Assembly: GCF_004571025.1 (NCBI RefSeq)
Contig: NZ_SPQT01000003.1
Coordinates: forward strand, 62,001 to 126,000
Origin: Bradyrhizobium niftali
GTDB taxonomy: Bacteria; Pseudomonadota; Alphaproteobacteria; Rhizobiales; Xanthobacteraceae
Direction of reading: 5' to 3'
DNA length: 64,000 nt
The notes beneath the pieces were generated by a model that worked only from the letters and a program-made list of their open reading frames with translations, was not told the DNA's origin and did no database searches. Positions 63,684 through 64,000 of the stretch are shown piece after piece. Position numbers and translations under genes: made by a program. Position 1 is the first letter of the stretch. Every line of letters starts with the position of its first letter.

Positions 63684-64000
63684 ATGGCCTTCGACACACT
63701 CTTCCTCAACGCACGCTTCGACGGCGGCGCCCGACATCACATCGCGGTCAAGGATGGCCGTATCGCCGCGATCACGTCGGTTGACCAGCCACCCGCCGGT
63801 GCCGAGACGATCGATCTCAAGGATGCCCTCGTCGTTCCCGGCTTTGTCGAGGGTCACATCCATCTCGACACAAGTTTCTATGGCAACGCCTGGCGTCCGC
63901 ACAAGCCATGCACCGACGGGTTCAACGTGCATGAACGCGTCGCCTTCCAGACCGAGAATATGGCCGAGGCCGCGCCGATGGACGTGCGGGCGCGCAACCA
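63684..64000 (+). CDS. Second cytosine-deaminase-like amidohydrolase (cut by window edge)
   Basis: 105 residues visible, starting MAFDTLFLNARFDGGARHH with GGAGGA upstream. Metal motif VVPGFVEGHIHLDTSFYGNAWRPHKPC again shows HxHxD, followed by the lid sequence FNVHERVAFQTENMAEAAP common in CodA-like proteins. It follows the similar gene at 62411 in the same direction, implying a two-step hydrolysis or a duplicated specificity. The active-site half lies beyond the window. Confidence 0.85.
   Translation, partial: MAFDTLFLNARFDGGARHHIAVKDGRIAAITSVDQPPAGAETIDLKDALVVPGFVEGHIHLDTSFYGNAWRPHKPCTDGFNVHERVAFQTENMAEAAPMDVRARN

Noticed and set aside
1..64000. CRISPR array, insertion sequence or prophage
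   Set aside because: No regularly spaced direct repeats, transposase, integrase or phage structural genes were found.

Overview
The window is high-GC DNA from an alphaproteobacterium, most likely Bradyrhizobium or a close relative. The support is gene content (a LIV branched-chain amino-acid transporter, TonB receptor with Irr/ICE-like iron boxes, IalB-like, DUF6894, DUF3455 and FUSC/DUF1656 proteins) and palindromic repeats of the kind common in that genus. This assignment is inference; no rRNA or housekeeping marker is present. There is one tRNA (Gln, CTG anticodon). I found no CRISPR array, insertion sequence or prophage.

Layout. 1-1.2 kb: the 5' end of a TonB-dependent siderophore receptor and a small unknown gene, each preceded by iron-box-like palindromes. 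1.6-6.6 kb: an MdtA/MdtB-type RND efflux pair and an IalB-like secreted protein, then the 3' scar of a TetR gene. 6.9-11.5 kb: a complete livK-H-M-G-F cassette. 11.8-13.1 kb: DUF1428 protein, tRNA-Gln and a decayed G1 (eqolisin) peptidase. 13.1-20.8 kb: a tightly coupled catabolic operon (TctC binding protein, Fe-type alcohol dehydrogenase, PdxA2, DUF1537 acid-sugar kinase, GlcD-type FAD oxidase, DapA-type aldolase) with a divergent IclR regulator and a palindromic operator between them. 20.8-25.4 kb: ribonuclease Z, an ABM-domain membrane protein, guanine deaminase and an MFS exporter. 25.9-32.9 kb: an amidase, then a TetR-controlled AcrA/AcrB-type RND pump. 32.9-45.7 kb: TauE-like permease, small proteins, three paralogous LuxR-type regulators, an autotransporter, an AraC regulator, MaoC and a MltB-type lytic transglycosylase. 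46.0-50.9 kb: Baeyer-Villiger monooxygenase divergent from an acyl-CoA ligase/acyl-CoA dehydrogenase pair. 50.9-55.7 kb: a marR-FUSC-DUF1656-HlyD aromatic-acid efflux operon followed by several tiny membrane-protein ORFs, with a wrecked MFS gene beside it. 55.7-64 kb: an SsuABC-like importer, a second binding protein, three amidohydrolases, a SnoaL-like protein and a GntR regulator.

Most original points. (1) The 55.7-64 kb block carries a repeated TGCATGCA palindrome upstream of the transporter operon, the GntR gene and the SnoaL/amidohydrolase genes, suggesting one regulon for uptake and hydrolysis of an N-containing (perhaps heterocyclic) compound. (2) The 13-20 kb operon looks like a variant four-carbon acid-sugar pathway with unusual dehydrogenase and aldolase partners. 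(3) Very short membrane-protein ORFs at 44.0-44.1 and 50.9-51.4 kb, two of which share an AHAxDAxR C-terminus, look like a family that ordinary gene callers miss. (4) Several genes are visibly decaying (TetR, eqolisin, MFS) beside intact neighbours.
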